A DNA stretch of 37,577 nucleotides from Acetobacteraceae bacterium (GCA_947474705.1 CANJJS010000048.1:1-37577); one strand, 5' to 3'; positions 1-8,455 are shown, numbered from the stretch's first letter. The notes: a model not told the origin generated them from the sequence alone. Made by a program: numbers and translations.

Positions 1-1565
1 GTGACGACACCGCCAGCCAGGACATCGCTGGCCCCGGGGCTCAGCGCGACCTGAAAGGTCTCGTCGGCTTCGATCAGCCGGTCGCCCGCGACCTGGACGG
101 TGATGTATTTGGTGGCGGTCTCGCCAATCCCGAACGTGATCGTGCCGTGCGGCAACACACCGCCAACGAAATCGGCCGCGTTGGCCGGCGAAGCGCCTGT
201 GCCCGAAACCTGCCAGTTCACCGACGCGACCCGGTCGACATCGCCTTCCCGGTAGACGGCGTATTTGAATGCCACCGATCCGGTGTCGGGCTCGAACTGA
301 TAATCGCTCAGGGCATTCATCCGGATCACCGACTTGGCGTCGTCGTTGACGATCAGGCCTTCGACGGGAGCGGTCCCGATCTGAATGTCGCTGGCCGAAG
401 TGGTGAGCGCGACCTGAAACGCCTCGTTATTCTCGATCAGCCGGTCGCCCGCGGCCTTGAAGGTGACGGTTTTATGGGTCTCGCCGATGCCGAAGGTGAG
501 GCTGCCGGACGGCAGCACGCCGCCAACAAAATCGGCGCCGTCAACCGGCGTGGCGTCGTTCACATCCGTGGCGATCCCCGAGACCTTCCAGTTCACGGAC
601 GCGACCCGGTCGATATCGCCGGAGCGGACAACGTCGTAGGTGAACGTGACCGACCCGGTATCGCCCTCCCATTGAAACTGGTCATGGGCGTAAAGCGACA
701 CCACCGCCTTGGCGTCGTCGTGGACGATCAGGCCGGTGGCGACGCCGCTTACAATGGTGGCGTCGCTGGCGGAGGTGGTCAGCGCGACCTGAAAGGTCTC
801 GTCCGCTTCGATCTCCCGGTCGCCCGCGACCAGAACCGTGATGGTCTTGACGGTCTCGCCCGCCGCGAAAGAGACGGTGCCATGCGGCAACACACCACCC
901 GCGAAATCGGCGGCATCGGCTGGCGCGGCGCCGGTGCCAGAGACAGCCCAATCGACGGTCCCGGCGCGGCTGGCATCGCCCTCGCGGACGACGTCGTAAC
1001 GGAACGCCACCGCGCCGACATCGCCTTCCCACAGGAACGGGTCGCGGGCATGGATGGAGATCAGCGCCTTGGCGTCGTCGTTGACAATCGTGCCGGTGAC
1101 GGAGTCTGAGCCGATATGCACGTCGGCCGCGGAGGAGGTCAGCACGACGCTGAAGGTTTCATTGGTCTCCAGCAGGTGGTCGCCCGCGACCTGGACCGTG
1201 ATGGTCTTCATCGTCTCGCCGGCCGCGAACGCGACCGTGCCGAATGGCAACACTCCACCCACGAAATCTGCGCCGTTGGCCGCCGCCGCGCCGGTTCCCG
1301 CGACATGCCAGGTGGCGGACGCGGTGCGGCTGAGATCGCCGGAGCGGAAGACGGTGAACGTCATCGGCGTCGCGCCGCTCTGACCCTCTGGCCGCGGGCC
1401 GCTGAGGGTGCCGATCGACAGCACCGAAAACCCGCCCTGGAAATCCGTGCCGGGCGGCGCCACGAGGCCCGCCGGCGCCGCGCCCGCGGCGGGATCGGCC
1501 CCCGTCATATCATCCATTTCGAGAGCGGAGAATTTGTCGCGTTTTTGCGTGTTCGCGCGGATCAT
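1..1565 (-). CDS. Calx-beta repeat protein, N-terminal part (runs off window)
   Basis: The minus strand is open from the ATG at 1565 to the window edge (about 521 codons seen, C terminus missing). After a roughly 45-residue N terminus there are four tandem repeats of about 115 residues. Each carries the Calx-beta pattern: an ADFxGGVLPxGTxxFxxGET strand pair, a VAGDxxxExxETFxVxL strand and a closing VNDDAK or VHDDAK. Calx-beta domains bind calcium and are common in large surface or RTX-type secreted proteins. No signal peptide is visible at the start (MIRANTQKRDKF), so export by a type I system through an unseen C-terminal signal is a possibility, not something shown here. An AGGGAAG ribosome site lies about 8 bases before the ATG. 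The leader upstream is a duplicate of the one before the small exported gene at 1989-2225, implying co-regulation. Confidence 0.85.
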   Translation of the reverse strand, partial: MIRANTQKRDKFSALEMDDMTGADPAAGAAPAGLVAPPGTDFQGGFSVLSIGTLSGPRPEGQSGATPMTFTVFRSGDLSRTASATWHVAGTGAAAANGADFVGGVLPFGTVAFAAGETMKTITVQVAGDHLLETNETFSVVLTSSAADVHIGSDSVTGTIVNDDAKALISIHARDPFLWEGDVGAVAFRYDVVREGDASRAGTVDWAVSGTGAAPADAADFAGGVLPHGTVSFAAGETVKTITVLVAGDREIEADETFQVALTTSASDATIVSGVATGLIVHDDAKAVVSLYAHDQFQWEGDTGSVTFTYDVVRSGDIDRVASVNWKVSGIATDVNDATPVDGADFVGGVLPSGSLTFGIGETHKTVTFKAAGDRLIENNEAFQVALTTSASDIQIGTAPVEGLIVNDDAKSVIRMNALSDYQFEPDTGSVAFKYAVYREGDVDRVASVNWQVSGTGASPANAADFVGGVLPHGTITFGIGETATKYITVQVAGDRLIEADETFQVALSPGASDVLAGGVV

Positions 1566-1710
1566 GACGGGCTTCCCTGTGACAAGATGGAGCGGACTGT
1601 TTCCGCCCTCGACACCGTCAACATGACCCCCGAATGTTTCTGGATTATCCCGCGAAACACCCAATCGTGTTTCAATTGTCGCGGGCACGCGCGACAGACG
1701 CGACAATTCC
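1566..1710 (-). promoter_or_regulatory. Leader copy A, duplicated upstream region of the Calx-beta gene
   Basis: This stretch matches 2226-2370 base for base at a constant offset of 660. The core (about 1588-1710) is roughly 90% identical with no gaps, and similarity continues more weakly to the start codon. On the minus strand it holds, from far to near: a perfect inverted repeat AATTGTCGCG / CGCGACAATT (1674-1683 and 1699-1708, 15-base spacer), TTGAAA just after it, then GATAAT at 1649-1644, which ends 78 bases before the ATG. TTGAAA to GATAAT is 20 bases, too long for a standard housekeeping promoter, so the promoter assignment is tentative. The heptamer CGCGACA occurs twice directly and once inverted. 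Confidence 0.65.
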
Positions 1711-1873
1711 TGTCCCACGCCGCGCGGACGCGCCGTTCGCGCCGGACCGGTCCATGACCCGGCTTCCGGCGCGTCCTTGCCGCGCGAGATGGTCCCGACA
1801 AGACCCCGCCGTCCGGACCGACGGCTTTCTCCCGCCGGGACGTCACCCCGCCCGCCGCCGGGTCGCGCGAACG

Positions 1874-1920
1874 GAAAACGCCGCCGGTCTCCCATCCCCA
1901 AAGGACGGACACCGGCGGCG
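1874..1920 (-). terminator. Rho-independent terminator after the small exported gene
   Basis: A perfect 10-bp stem (1879-1888 with 1911-1920, CGCCGCCGGT / ACCGGCGGCG) encloses a 22-base loop and is followed on the minus strand by TTTT at 1878-1875. It lies 70 bases past the stop of the 1989-2225 gene, so it probably ends that transcript before leader A begins. The loop is long and the T run short, so strength is uncertain. Confidence 0.6.
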
Positions 1921-1988
1921 TGACATCGCATTGTGAGACAATGACCGGCGCGGCCCCCGCGGGCCCGGCGCCGGCACAAACACCCGGA

Positions 1989-2225
1989 TCAGCGCGGCAG
2001 GGGCATTTCGACCCCGATCACCCGCGCGCCCAGTCCCGGCCCTGGGCGCGCGCGATCGGCGGTCTCGGAAATCTTGACGCCGTTTTGAGTCAAAGCGTTT
2101 TCCGTCAGGGCGTTTTCCGTCAGGGCGTTGATGCCCAAACCGTTCTCCGTCAAAAATGCCGAAGCGGGCTGCGCCACGGCAAGCGTCAGGGTCAGAGCGG
2201 CGGCGGACAGAAAAAAGCGGGACAT
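1989..2225 (-). CDS. Small exported pentapeptide-repeat protein (78 aa), unknown function
   Basis: I do not recognise this gene. The start at 2225 is preceded by AAGGAA at a good distance and opens a clear Sec signal peptide (MSRFF, a hydrophobic run rich in Ala and Leu, then AQPASA as the likely cleavage site after residue 23). The mature part of about 55 residues begins with an imperfect repeat of the unit ALTEN: FLTEN, then NALTENALTENALTQNG. In the DNA this is a 15-base tandem repeat near 2095-2130. A basic, Pro/Gly-rich tail ends in EMPLPR. The same frame is open upstream to 2411, but the signal peptide and ribosome site fix the start at 2225. It shares its leader with the Calx-beta gene and has its own terminator, so it is probably a monocistronic exported peptide. 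Confidence 0.7.
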   Translation of the reverse strand: MSRFFLSAAALTLTLAVAQPASAFLTENGLGINALTENALTENALTQNGVKISETADRARPGPGLGARVIGVEMPLPR

Positions 2226-2370
2226 GACGTGGTTCCTTGTTGAACTGAAGGGCGGACCGTTTCCGCCCTCGACACGCACAACATGCCCCCCGAATGTTTC
2301 TGGATTATCCCGCGAAACCCCAAATCGTGTTTCAATTGTCGCGCGCCCACGCGACAGACGCGACAATTCC
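2226..2370 (-). promoter_or_regulatory. Leader copy B, duplicated upstream region of the small exported gene
   Basis: This is the partner of 1566-1710. It keeps the inverted repeat AATTGTCGCG / CGCGACAATT (2334-2343 and 2359-2368), the TTGAAA beside it and GATAAT at 2309-2304, at the same 78-base distance from the ATG as in copy A. Sequence around the ribosome site is also similar (AAGGAA here, GGGAAG in copy A). Differences between the copies fall mostly in the spacer of the inverted repeat and between GATAAT and the ribosome site. The aminotransferase gene starts divergently at 2512, so some of this region may also serve that gene. Confidence 0.65.
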
Positions 2371-2511
2371 CCGGTTTGGCCCCCCGGGGCGGCCATCGCC
2401 CGCGGGTCCAAGAGCGAACCAACGGCCCCGCATCGCCCGCGACGCCATCCGGTGTTAAGCCTGCCACCTCACACCGCGCCGCGACGGCGCGCGACAGCGG
2501 AGAGACAACGC

Positions 2512-3666
2512 ATGACAACGACCGGGGTAACCGACTTCGACATCGCCACGCTGCGGGCCCGCCGCACCAACAAATGGCACAAATTCCCCGCCGGCGTCCT
2601 CCCGGCCTGGGTTGCCGACATGGACTTCGGCGTCGCCCCGCCCATCGCCGCCGCGATGACCCGCCTGACCCAAAACCAGGAATACGGCTACGCCGCGCGC
2701 GAGGGCGTGCTGGCCGAAGCCTTCTCCCGCCGCATGGAACGCCGCTTCGGCTGGCGCACCGACCCCGCCGACGTCGTCGGCATCGGCGATCTGGTGCAGG
2801 CCAGCTTCTCCTCCGTCATGGCGTTCAGCGAGCCCGGCGACGCGATCCTGCTGCAACTCCCCTCCTACCCGCCCTTCATGCGCGCCATCGAGGACACCGG
2901 CCGCCGCCTGACCCCCAACCCGATGCGCGACGACGGCACGCGCTGGACACTCGACCTCGACGTCGCCCCCGATCCCCGCCTGCGCATGATGATCTTCTGC
3001 CACCCGCAAAACCCCACCGGACGCGCCTATGACCGCGCGGAACTGGAAGCAGTGGCCGCCTTCGCGATGCGCCACGACCTGATCGTGGTCTCCGACGAAA
3101 TCCACGCCGACATCGTCTATCCCGGCAACACGCATATCCCCCTGGCGTCGCTGAGCCCGGAGATCGCCGCGCGCACGATCACCATCACCTCCGCGACCAA
3201 AAGCTTCAATATTCCGGCCCTGCGTTGCGCTGTCATGCATTTTGGCGCCCCCGCCCTGAAGCAACACTTCGAAAAGCGCATTCCCTCCCGCCTTCTGGGC
3301 TCGCCCGCCGTGACCGGCGTCGACGCCACCGTCGCGGGCTGGGACGACGGTCAACCCTGGCTGGACGAAATCATGGCCCAGCTACAGACCAACCGCGACT
3401 GGCTCGCGGCCACGATCGCGGCCGAGCTGCCAGGCGTGACGTTCCGGGTGCCGGAAGCGACCTACCTCGCCTGGCTGGATTGCCGGGCGCTGAATCTTCC
3501 GGTCTCCGCCGGTCAGTTCTTTCTGGACAAGGCCAAGGTCGGACTGAATTTCGGCGAGACATTCGGGGCGGACTACGCCGGGTTCGCGCGGCTGAATTTC
3601 GCGACACCGGCGCCGATCCTGAAGGAAATCGTCGGGCGCATGGCGGACGCCGTGCGAAAGCGCTGA
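2512..3666 (+). CDS. PatB/MalY-type PLP aminotransferase (putative cystathionine beta-lyase)
   Basis: This is a 384-aa fold-type I PLP enzyme. Visible family features are an N-terminal KWHKFP...LPAWVADMDF segment typical of MalY/PatB C-S lyases, NPTGR, SDEIHADI with the Asp that contacts the PLP nitrogen, and SATKSFNIPAL with the Schiff-base Lys. The family cleaves C-S bonds of cystathionine, cysteine or related thioethers and is cytosolic. The start at 2512 follows GGAGAG by about 8 bases and fits the family N terminus; the open frame reaches back to 2128, but that part overlaps leader B and is not protein-like. The gene is followed after 76 bases by a CmcJ-type oxidase on the same strand. 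Exact substrate is not deducible; an aminotransferase role is the main alternative. Confidence 0.88.
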   Translation: MTTTGVTDFDIATLRARRTNKWHKFPAGVLPAWVADMDFGVAPPIAAAMTRLTQNQEYGYAAREGVLAEAFSRRMERRFGWRTDPADVVGIGDLVQASFSSVMAFSEPGDAILLQLPSYPPFMRAIEDTGRRLTPNPMRDDGTRWTLDLDVAPDPRLRMMIFCHPQNPTGRAYDRAELEAVAAFAMRHDLIVVSDEIHADIVYPGNTHIPLASLSPEIAARTITITSATKSFNIPALRCAVMHFGAPALKQHFEKRIPSRLLGSPAVTGVDATVAGWDDGQPWLDEIMAQLQTNRDWLAATIAAELPGVTFRVPEATYLAWLDCRALNLPVSAGQFFLDKAKVGLNFGETFGADYAGFARLNFATPAPILKEIVGRMADAVRKR

Positions 3667-3742
3667 AACCCCCCGGGCGTCACGGCCTGGAAAATCCACG
3701 CCGTGTGTGCCAAAATCGCACAAAGCCAAACGGAGGTGCGCC

Positions 3743-5008
3743 ATGAGCCAAACTGAAATCGCCGACCCCAAGGGCGCGCCGCCGCCCTACGTCCCATCGT
3801 TGCAACGCACGGCGGGACAACCGCCGCCCATCGCCGCGAACGGCGGCCTGTCCTATATGTCCTTCGACCGCGACGGCGACGCGGGCACCAACGCCGCGCT
3901 CGAAGGCGCGATCGCCCAGATCTCCGAAGGCGAGGGGAAGCGCATCGTCGACCTGATCGCCAACACACCGTCCGGGGAACCCGTCAAAACGAAATGGGGC
4001 CTCGCGTTCCGCAAATTCGAGGAATGCGCGGACTACATCCGTAAGAACAACGCCATCGCGGCACCCGAAGGCGGCCTCGCGCTGCCCATGCCCTATACCA
4101 TCTACGAGCAGCCGACCTACTCCGTCGTCCCATCCAATGCGGTCTGGCGCGACCCCGCGCGCGCCGATATGGCGAAAATCCTACGCGAGAACGAGGACGG
4201 CAACCGCCGCCGAGACCTTTGGTTCCCGCACACCATGCGCGACGCGAGGCGTATCGGCGATTACTACCCCGGCCTCAAACCCGACAGCCCCGAATGCATG
4301 GACAGGCTCGGCCTCTCGCTGGCGCATCTTGAATCGAAATGCGAGAATTTTTACGACGCCACCGAGGTGGAACGCGTGTTCTACCCAGAGATCGAGAAAC
4401 TCCTGCTGGAATTCTTCCCGGACGCGACCGACGCGCTGGTCTATAACCACGACGTCTTCGACAAGGACTATAAAGGCGATCGTACGGAAGACCAGGACAA
4501 TAAAAATCCCGGCGTCAACGCGCGTTACGCCACTCTTGTGCACAACGACCTGAACGACAACTCCGGCCGCGTCCGCTGCCGCGAACTCCTCACCAAAAAC
4601 CTCCGCAATTTTGGCCGCGAGCAACACTACACCGAGGCCGAAGCGGACGAGAAAATGTCGCGCCGGTTCGTCTCGATCAACCTCGCCAAACCGATGGAAA
4701 CGGTGGAACAGTTTCCGTTCGTGCTCTGCGCCTGGCCGTCCTTCGCCGACCAGCCTTATATCACGAACTACCGGATCTACGACGACCGCGTCGGCGAAAC
4801 CACCCGCTTCACCTTCCGCGCGGACCACGAGTGGTACTGGTTCCCCCGGCAGACGCCCACCGAGGTCTCGATGCTAAAATGTTACGATTCGGTGACCGAT
4901 GGATCCGTTTCGCGCTGGTCGTTCCACACGGCCGCTATCGACCCGACCGTGCCGATCGACGCGCCCTGCCGCAAGAACGTCGTCGTCCGGGCCTACGTCT
5001 TCTTTTAA
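3743..5008 (+). CDS. CmcJ/NvfI-family oxidoreductase
   Basis: This 421-aa protein resembles the family named after cephamycin CmcJ and the fungal NvfI enzyme, putative iron/2-oxoglutarate-type oxidases. Supporting motifs are LVYNHDVFDKDY near residue 245, ARYATLVHNDLNDNSGRVRC, VEQFPFVLCAWPSFADQPY, HEWYWFPRQTPTEVSMLKCYDS, and a C-terminal HTAAIDPTVP...VVVRAYVFF. The VHND and C-terminal HTA histidines are plausible metal ligands; that is inference. The start at 3743 has CGGAGG eight bases upstream and is preferred over the in-frame ATG at 3707. The N-terminal 40 residues are Pro-rich and probably disordered. It lies between a C-S lyase and a sugar-type ABC importer; the substrate is unknown. 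Confidence 0.8.
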   Translation: MSQTEIADPKGAPPPYVPSLQRTAGQPPPIAANGGLSYMSFDRDGDAGTNAALEGAIAQISEGEGKRIVDLIANTPSGEPVKTKWGLAFRKFEECADYIRKNNAIAAPEGGLALPMPYTIYEQPTYSVVPSNAVWRDPARADMAKILRENEDGNRRRDLWFPHTMRDARRIGDYYPGLKPDSPECMDRLGLSLAHLESKCENFYDATEVERVFYPEIEKLLLEFFPDATDALVYNHDVFDKDYKGDRTEDQDNKNPGVNARYATLVHNDLNDNSGRVRCRELLTKNLRNFGREQHYTEAEADEKMSRRFVSINLAKPMETVEQFPFVLCAWPSFADQPYITNYRIYDDRVGETTRFTFRADHEWYWFPRQTPTEVSMLKCYDSVTDGSVSRWSFHTAAIDPTVPIDAPCRKNVVVRAYVFF

Positions 5009-5288
5009 GGCGGCGAATTGTCTCCAACACCGCGGGCGGCCCGCCCGCGGTGCGACGCCGCCGCGACCCGTCTCGACCTCGGCCCTCACGGGGGCAGGGG
5101 TCGGGTTTACGACGCTCTCCCCATCCCCCGTCCCTGGTCCGCCTTCGCCCGCCTGTTGTGCGCCGGCCATAAACTTGACAGAGTCACGGCAACTCATCGA
5201 CCGGCCGTGCATTGGGACACGGACACGGTCCCCGGCGCGTGGCGGCTTATTGGCCGGCGGGCCGGAAACAGGAAAGGAACGTGCGAGC
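5009..5288. other. 280-bp intergenic region with a GC hairpin
   Basis: The region holds a strong perfect hairpin at 5029-5051 (10-bp stem ACCGCGGGCG / CGCCCGCGGT, 3-base loop), 21 bases after the oxidase stop. There is no T run, so it may stabilise the mRNA 3' end rather than terminate. A TTGACA hexamer at 5175-5180 could be a -35 for the ABC operon, but no convincing -10 follows. No small gene was seen. Confidence 0.45.
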
Positions 5289-6188
5289 ATGCCGATCGCG
5301 GCGACAATGGAGGCACACCCGGCGCGTCCGGCCAGCACGCGGCGGGGCGGTTTGTTCGTGGCGGATCGCTACTGGGCCGCGGCGTTCGCCACCCCGTACA
5401 TCGCCGTTTTCGCGGTCTTCGTGATTTATCCCATTTGCTACGGCGTCTGGCTCGGCAGCAATCCCGCCAGTTATCGCGCCTTGCTGGACGATCCGATTTA
5501 CCCGCGGACCATCGTCAACACCTTGCTGTATTTGCTGTTCGGCGTGAACCTGAAGCTCGCTTTGGCGATGGCCTTGTCCGGTTTTTTCACCCGCGCCGGA
5601 TGGTACTACAAAGCCCTCCTCCTCGTCTTCATGCTCCCCTGGGCGATTCCGGCGCTGCCGAGCTACCTCAGCATCAACTGGATGTTGAACGGGCAATGGG
5701 GGCTGATCAACAACATCGTCTGGGACCTGTTCCAGGTGGACGGCCCACCTTGGCTGGACAGCCCCAATTTGGCGCTGGGTTCCGTTATTTACGGCCATAT
5801 CTGGAAATGGCTGCCCTTCTGGACGCTGATCTTCCTGGCCGGCCGGCTGGCGATCCCGCGCGAGCTGTACGAAGCCGCGGACGTCGACGGCGCGACCAAA
5901 GCGCAAAAATTCGTCCATGTGACGATGCCGCTGATGGCGGGGCTGTACCTGGTCTGCACCTTGCTCTCCACCATCTGGGCCTTGGGCGATTTCAACGCCG
6001 TGCGCTTTATCTCGGGCGGAGGTCCGGCCCTGTCGACGCATGTGCTCGCCACGCTCGGTATTCGTAACGCATTCGAACTGGGAGACCCAGGCATGGGCAT
6101 GGCCACCGTCCTGACGGCGCTGCCGCTACTGATCCCGCTGGTGATTCTGTTGATGCGGCAACTTCGCCGCAATCAGGTGGCGGTATGA
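5289..6188 (+). CDS. ABC transporter permease, sugar type (MalF/UgpA family)
   Basis: This 299-aa inner-membrane protein has about six transmembrane segments and the cytoplasmic EAA loop that docks on the ATPase (ELYEAADVDGATKAQKF...MPLM, around residues 195-218). It belongs to the carbohydrate-uptake permeases that pair as MalF/MalG. An AGGAAAGGAA purine run precedes the ATG at 5289. It overlaps the next permease by 4 bases (ATGA), a sign of translational coupling. The N-terminal 25 residues are charged and cytoplasmic. The transported substrate cannot be read from sequence; oligosaccharides or glycerol-phosphate-like solutes are usual for the family. Confidence 0.9.
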   Translation: MPIAATMEAHPARPASTRRGGLFVADRYWAAAFATPYIAVFAVFVIYPICYGVWLGSNPASYRALLDDPIYPRTIVNTLLYLLFGVNLKLALAMALSGFFTRAGWYYKALLLVFMLPWAIPALPSYLSINWMLNGQWGLINNIVWDLFQVDGPPWLDSPNLALGSVIYGHIWKWLPFWTLIFLAGRLAIPRELYEAADVDGATKAQKFVHVTMPLMAGLYLVCTLLSTIWALGDFNAVRFISGGGPALSTHVLATLGIRNAFELGDPGMGMATVLTALPLLIPLVILLMRQLRRNQVAV

Positions 6189-7045
6189 GCCTCGCGCGCA
6201 CCGCCCGCCTGTCGCGTGGCGTCACGCACGCGACAGGGGCGATCGTCTCGATCGTGCTGCTGATCTGGACATTGTTGCCTATTTACAACATTATCCGCGT
6301 CTCCATGCAGGCGAAGGAGGAGGTCCTCAGCACCTCCGTCGTGCCGCTGGAGCCAACCCTGATCGCGTTTCAGACCGTCTACAACCAGTCCTACTGGCTG
6401 TTGAAATCGTTCTGGAGGCAGATGGGCAACAGCTTCTATATCGGTGTCACGGTGGCGCTGCTGACCCTGACAATCGGCACGCTGACCAGTTTCGTCATCG
6501 GGCGGATGCGCATTCGCAGCGGCTGGATGCTGACCAACGCGGCGCTGCTGACCTACACCATTCCGATGTCGTTTTTGGCGATTCCCTTTTACAGCATCAT
6601 GGGAAAATACGGCCTGACCAATAATCCGATCGCCGTGATCGCGGTCGAGGTCACCTTCGCCACCCCCTATGCGATCTTCATCTTCCAGCAATACGGCGCG
6701 TCCATCCCGATGGAACTGGACGAGGCCGCGCGTATCGACGGGGCCTCTCCGCCGCAGATCTTTTTCCGGGTTTATTTGCCGCTGATGGCGCCCGCGCTGG
6801 TCGCCATTGGCACCTATGCCTTGCTGCTGTCCTGGAACGAATATCTGTACGCGTTCCTGTTGCTGTCCGGCGGCAACGTCGTGACGGTGCCCGTCGCGCT
6901 GGGAAAATTCCTCGCGGGGGATGAGGCGCCGTGGAACCTGTTGATGGCGGCCGCCATTATTTACGCCATTCCTCCCTTGATTATTTATTACGCGTTTCGC
7001 CGGAAAATGACCGGCGGGCTGACCATGGGCGGGGTCAAGGGTTAA
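6185..7045 (+). CDS. ABC transporter permease, sugar type (MalG/UgpE family)
   Basis: This is a 286-aa inner-membrane subunit with about six transmembrane helices and the EAA loop ELDEAARIDGASPPQIFFRV near residues 178-197. It is the expected heterodimer partner of the preceding permease, whose stop codon overlaps its start by ATGA. The C terminus ends in MTGGLTMGGVKG, a typical MalG-like tail. The binding-protein gene follows after 36 bases, so all three are probably one operon. The ATP-hydrolysing subunit is not encoded here and must come from elsewhere, as happens when a shared MsmK/UgpC-like ATPase is used. Confidence 0.9.
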   Translation: MSLARTARLSRGVTHATGAIVSIVLLIWTLLPIYNIIRVSMQAKEEVLSTSVVPLEPTLIAFQTVYNQSYWLLKSFWRQMGNSFYIGVTVALLTLTIGTLTSFVIGRMRIRSGWMLTNAALLTYTIPMSFLAIPFYSIMGKYGLTNNPIAVIAVEVTFATPYAIFIFQQYGASIPMELDEAARIDGASPPQIFFRVYLPLMAPALVAIGTYALLLSWNEYLYAFLLLSGGNVVTVPVALGKFLAGDEAPWNLLMAAAIIYAIPPLIIYYAFRRKMTGGLTMGGVKG

Positions 7046-7081
7046 CAAGCGGCGATAACCTCTGGGTAAGGAAACGCAACG

Positions 7082-8455
7082 ATGACGCGAATCACACGAC
7101 GCCACGCGATGGCCGGTCTCGGAGCCGCCGGGTCCGTGGCTCTCGCGCGGCCCAATTTGGCCCGCGCCGCCAGCGGCGAGGTGAATGTCTGGTGGAGTCA
7201 GGGATTCTACGAGCAGGAAAACAAGGCCATTATCAACGCGATGGCCGATTGGGAAAAACGGACGGGGACGAAGGTCAACCTGTCGTTCATGACCGACCCC
7301 GATATGATCACCAAGTTGATCGCGGGCATGCAGACGGGCGACGTGCCCGACCTGGTCCACTGCGTCACCGCCGACCGGTTCCTGGTGCCGCGCGCGGCCT
7401 GGAACGATCAACTGGAAGATCTGACCGACGTTTTGGACACACAGAAGGCCGAGCTGGTTCCGACCGCGATCAAGGCGTGCCGGTATTACAACGCGAAGCT
7501 GAAAAAATATTCGAACTACAGCGTACCGATCAAATGCTCGACGCTGATGAACAATGTCTGGCGGCCGCTGGTGCAGGAGGCGGGGTTCAGCGACGCCGAT
7601 ATTCCGAAGACACAGGATGCGTATTACGATTTCTTCCAGACCGTGCAGGACAAATTGCGCGCCAAGGGCAAGCGGATCTTCGGTTTGGGTTATTCCATGG
7701 CGACCAAGGAGGCCGACAGCGGCAATTTGTTCGCGGCTTTCCTGCTTGCCTATGGCGGCGAGGCTGTGGTGTTGCCGGATGGCAAGCTGAACATCGACGA
7801 TCCCGGTGTGCGTAAGGCCGCGGCGAAGGCGTTGGACCGGCTGACCACCCCTTACAAGAAGGGTTATGTGCCGCCGGGCGCGATCAACTGGGGCGACGTC
7901 GACAACAACAACGCGTTCTATGCGAAACAGGTGGTGATGACGCCGAATGCGACGATTTCGATCGCCGTGGCGCAGTCCGACAAGACCGAGCAGTATTACA
8001 AGGAGATGATCACCCATGGCAGGCCGTTGGGCAATGACGGCAAGCCTTTGCTGGGGGTGCTGGCGGTGTCGCCGTGTCTGATCCCGAAGGGCGCGAAAAA
8101 CCTCGACGGCGGCAAGGCGCTGCTGCGCGACTTTATTCGTCCCGAGAGTCTGAACAGCTATTTGAAGGAAACGCGGGCGCGGTATTTGCCGGTGATGATG
8201 AAGAACATCAAGGAGGATCCCTTTTGGACCGATCCGGCCGATCCGCATCGCCCGGTCGCGGTTCAGGCGGGTCTGATCCAGCCGACGATCCCGAACTGGA
8301 TGAATCACAACCCGGCCTATGCGCAGGTATTGTCCGAGCAGGTGTGGATCCAGGCCGAGGCGAATATCACCCAGAAAAACATGAGCATCGACCAGGCATT
8401 GGACGAGGTCGCGGCGCGCATGAAGTCGATCTTCGAGAAGTTTCAGATCGGGTAA
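7082..8455 (+). CDS. ABC transporter sugar-type solute-binding protein
   Basis: This is a 457-aa periplasmic binding protein of the family-1 (MalE/UgpB-like) type. The N terminus RITRRHAMAGLGAAGSVALA is a twin-arginine-like signal with cleavage likely after ARA near residue 32; export folded through Tat is inferred. Mature features include VNVWWSQGFYEQENKAIINA and a later NMSIDQALDEVAARM, which matches the C-terminal helix of the family. It follows the two permeases with the same orientation and probably presents the substrate to them. The ATG is preceded by AAGGAAACGCAACG, a modest ribosome site. Confidence 0.88.
   Translation: MTRITRRHAMAGLGAAGSVALARPNLARAASGEVNVWWSQGFYEQENKAIINAMADWEKRTGTKVNLSFMTDPDMITKLIAGMQTGDVPDLVHCVTADRFLVPRAAWNDQLEDLTDVLDTQKAELVPTAIKACRYYNAKLKKYSNYSVPIKCSTLMNNVWRPLVQEAGFSDADIPKTQDAYYDFFQTVQDKLRAKGKRIFGLGYSMATKEADSGNLFAAFLLAYGGEAVVLPDGKLNIDDPGVRKAAAKALDRLTTPYKKGYVPPGAINWGDVDNNNAFYAKQVVMTPNATISIAVAQSDKTEQYYKEMITHGRPLGNDGKPLLGVLAVSPCLIPKGAKNLDGGKALLRDFIRPESLNSYLKETRARYLPVMMKNIKEDPFWTDPADPHRPVAVQAGLIQPTIPNWMNHNPAYAQVLSEQVWIQAEANITQKNMSIDQALDEVAARMKSIFEKFQIG

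Noticed and set aside
147-1109. 320-codon plus-strand open frame with internal repeats
   Set aside because: Its repeats are the mirror of the Calx-beta repeats on the opposite strand, which match a known domain.
1621-1710. Plus-strand peptide conserved between the two leader copies (CFWIIPRN... and TRQTRQF)
   Set aside because: Conservation is at nucleotide level with a perfect inverted repeat and fixed distance to the minus-strand start codons; there is no ribosome site or common start or end for the plus frame.
2283-3032. Plus-strand frame overlapping the PatB-type gene in another phase
   Set aside because: Past the leader it becomes an Arg/His-rich shadow of the aminotransferase coding sequence.
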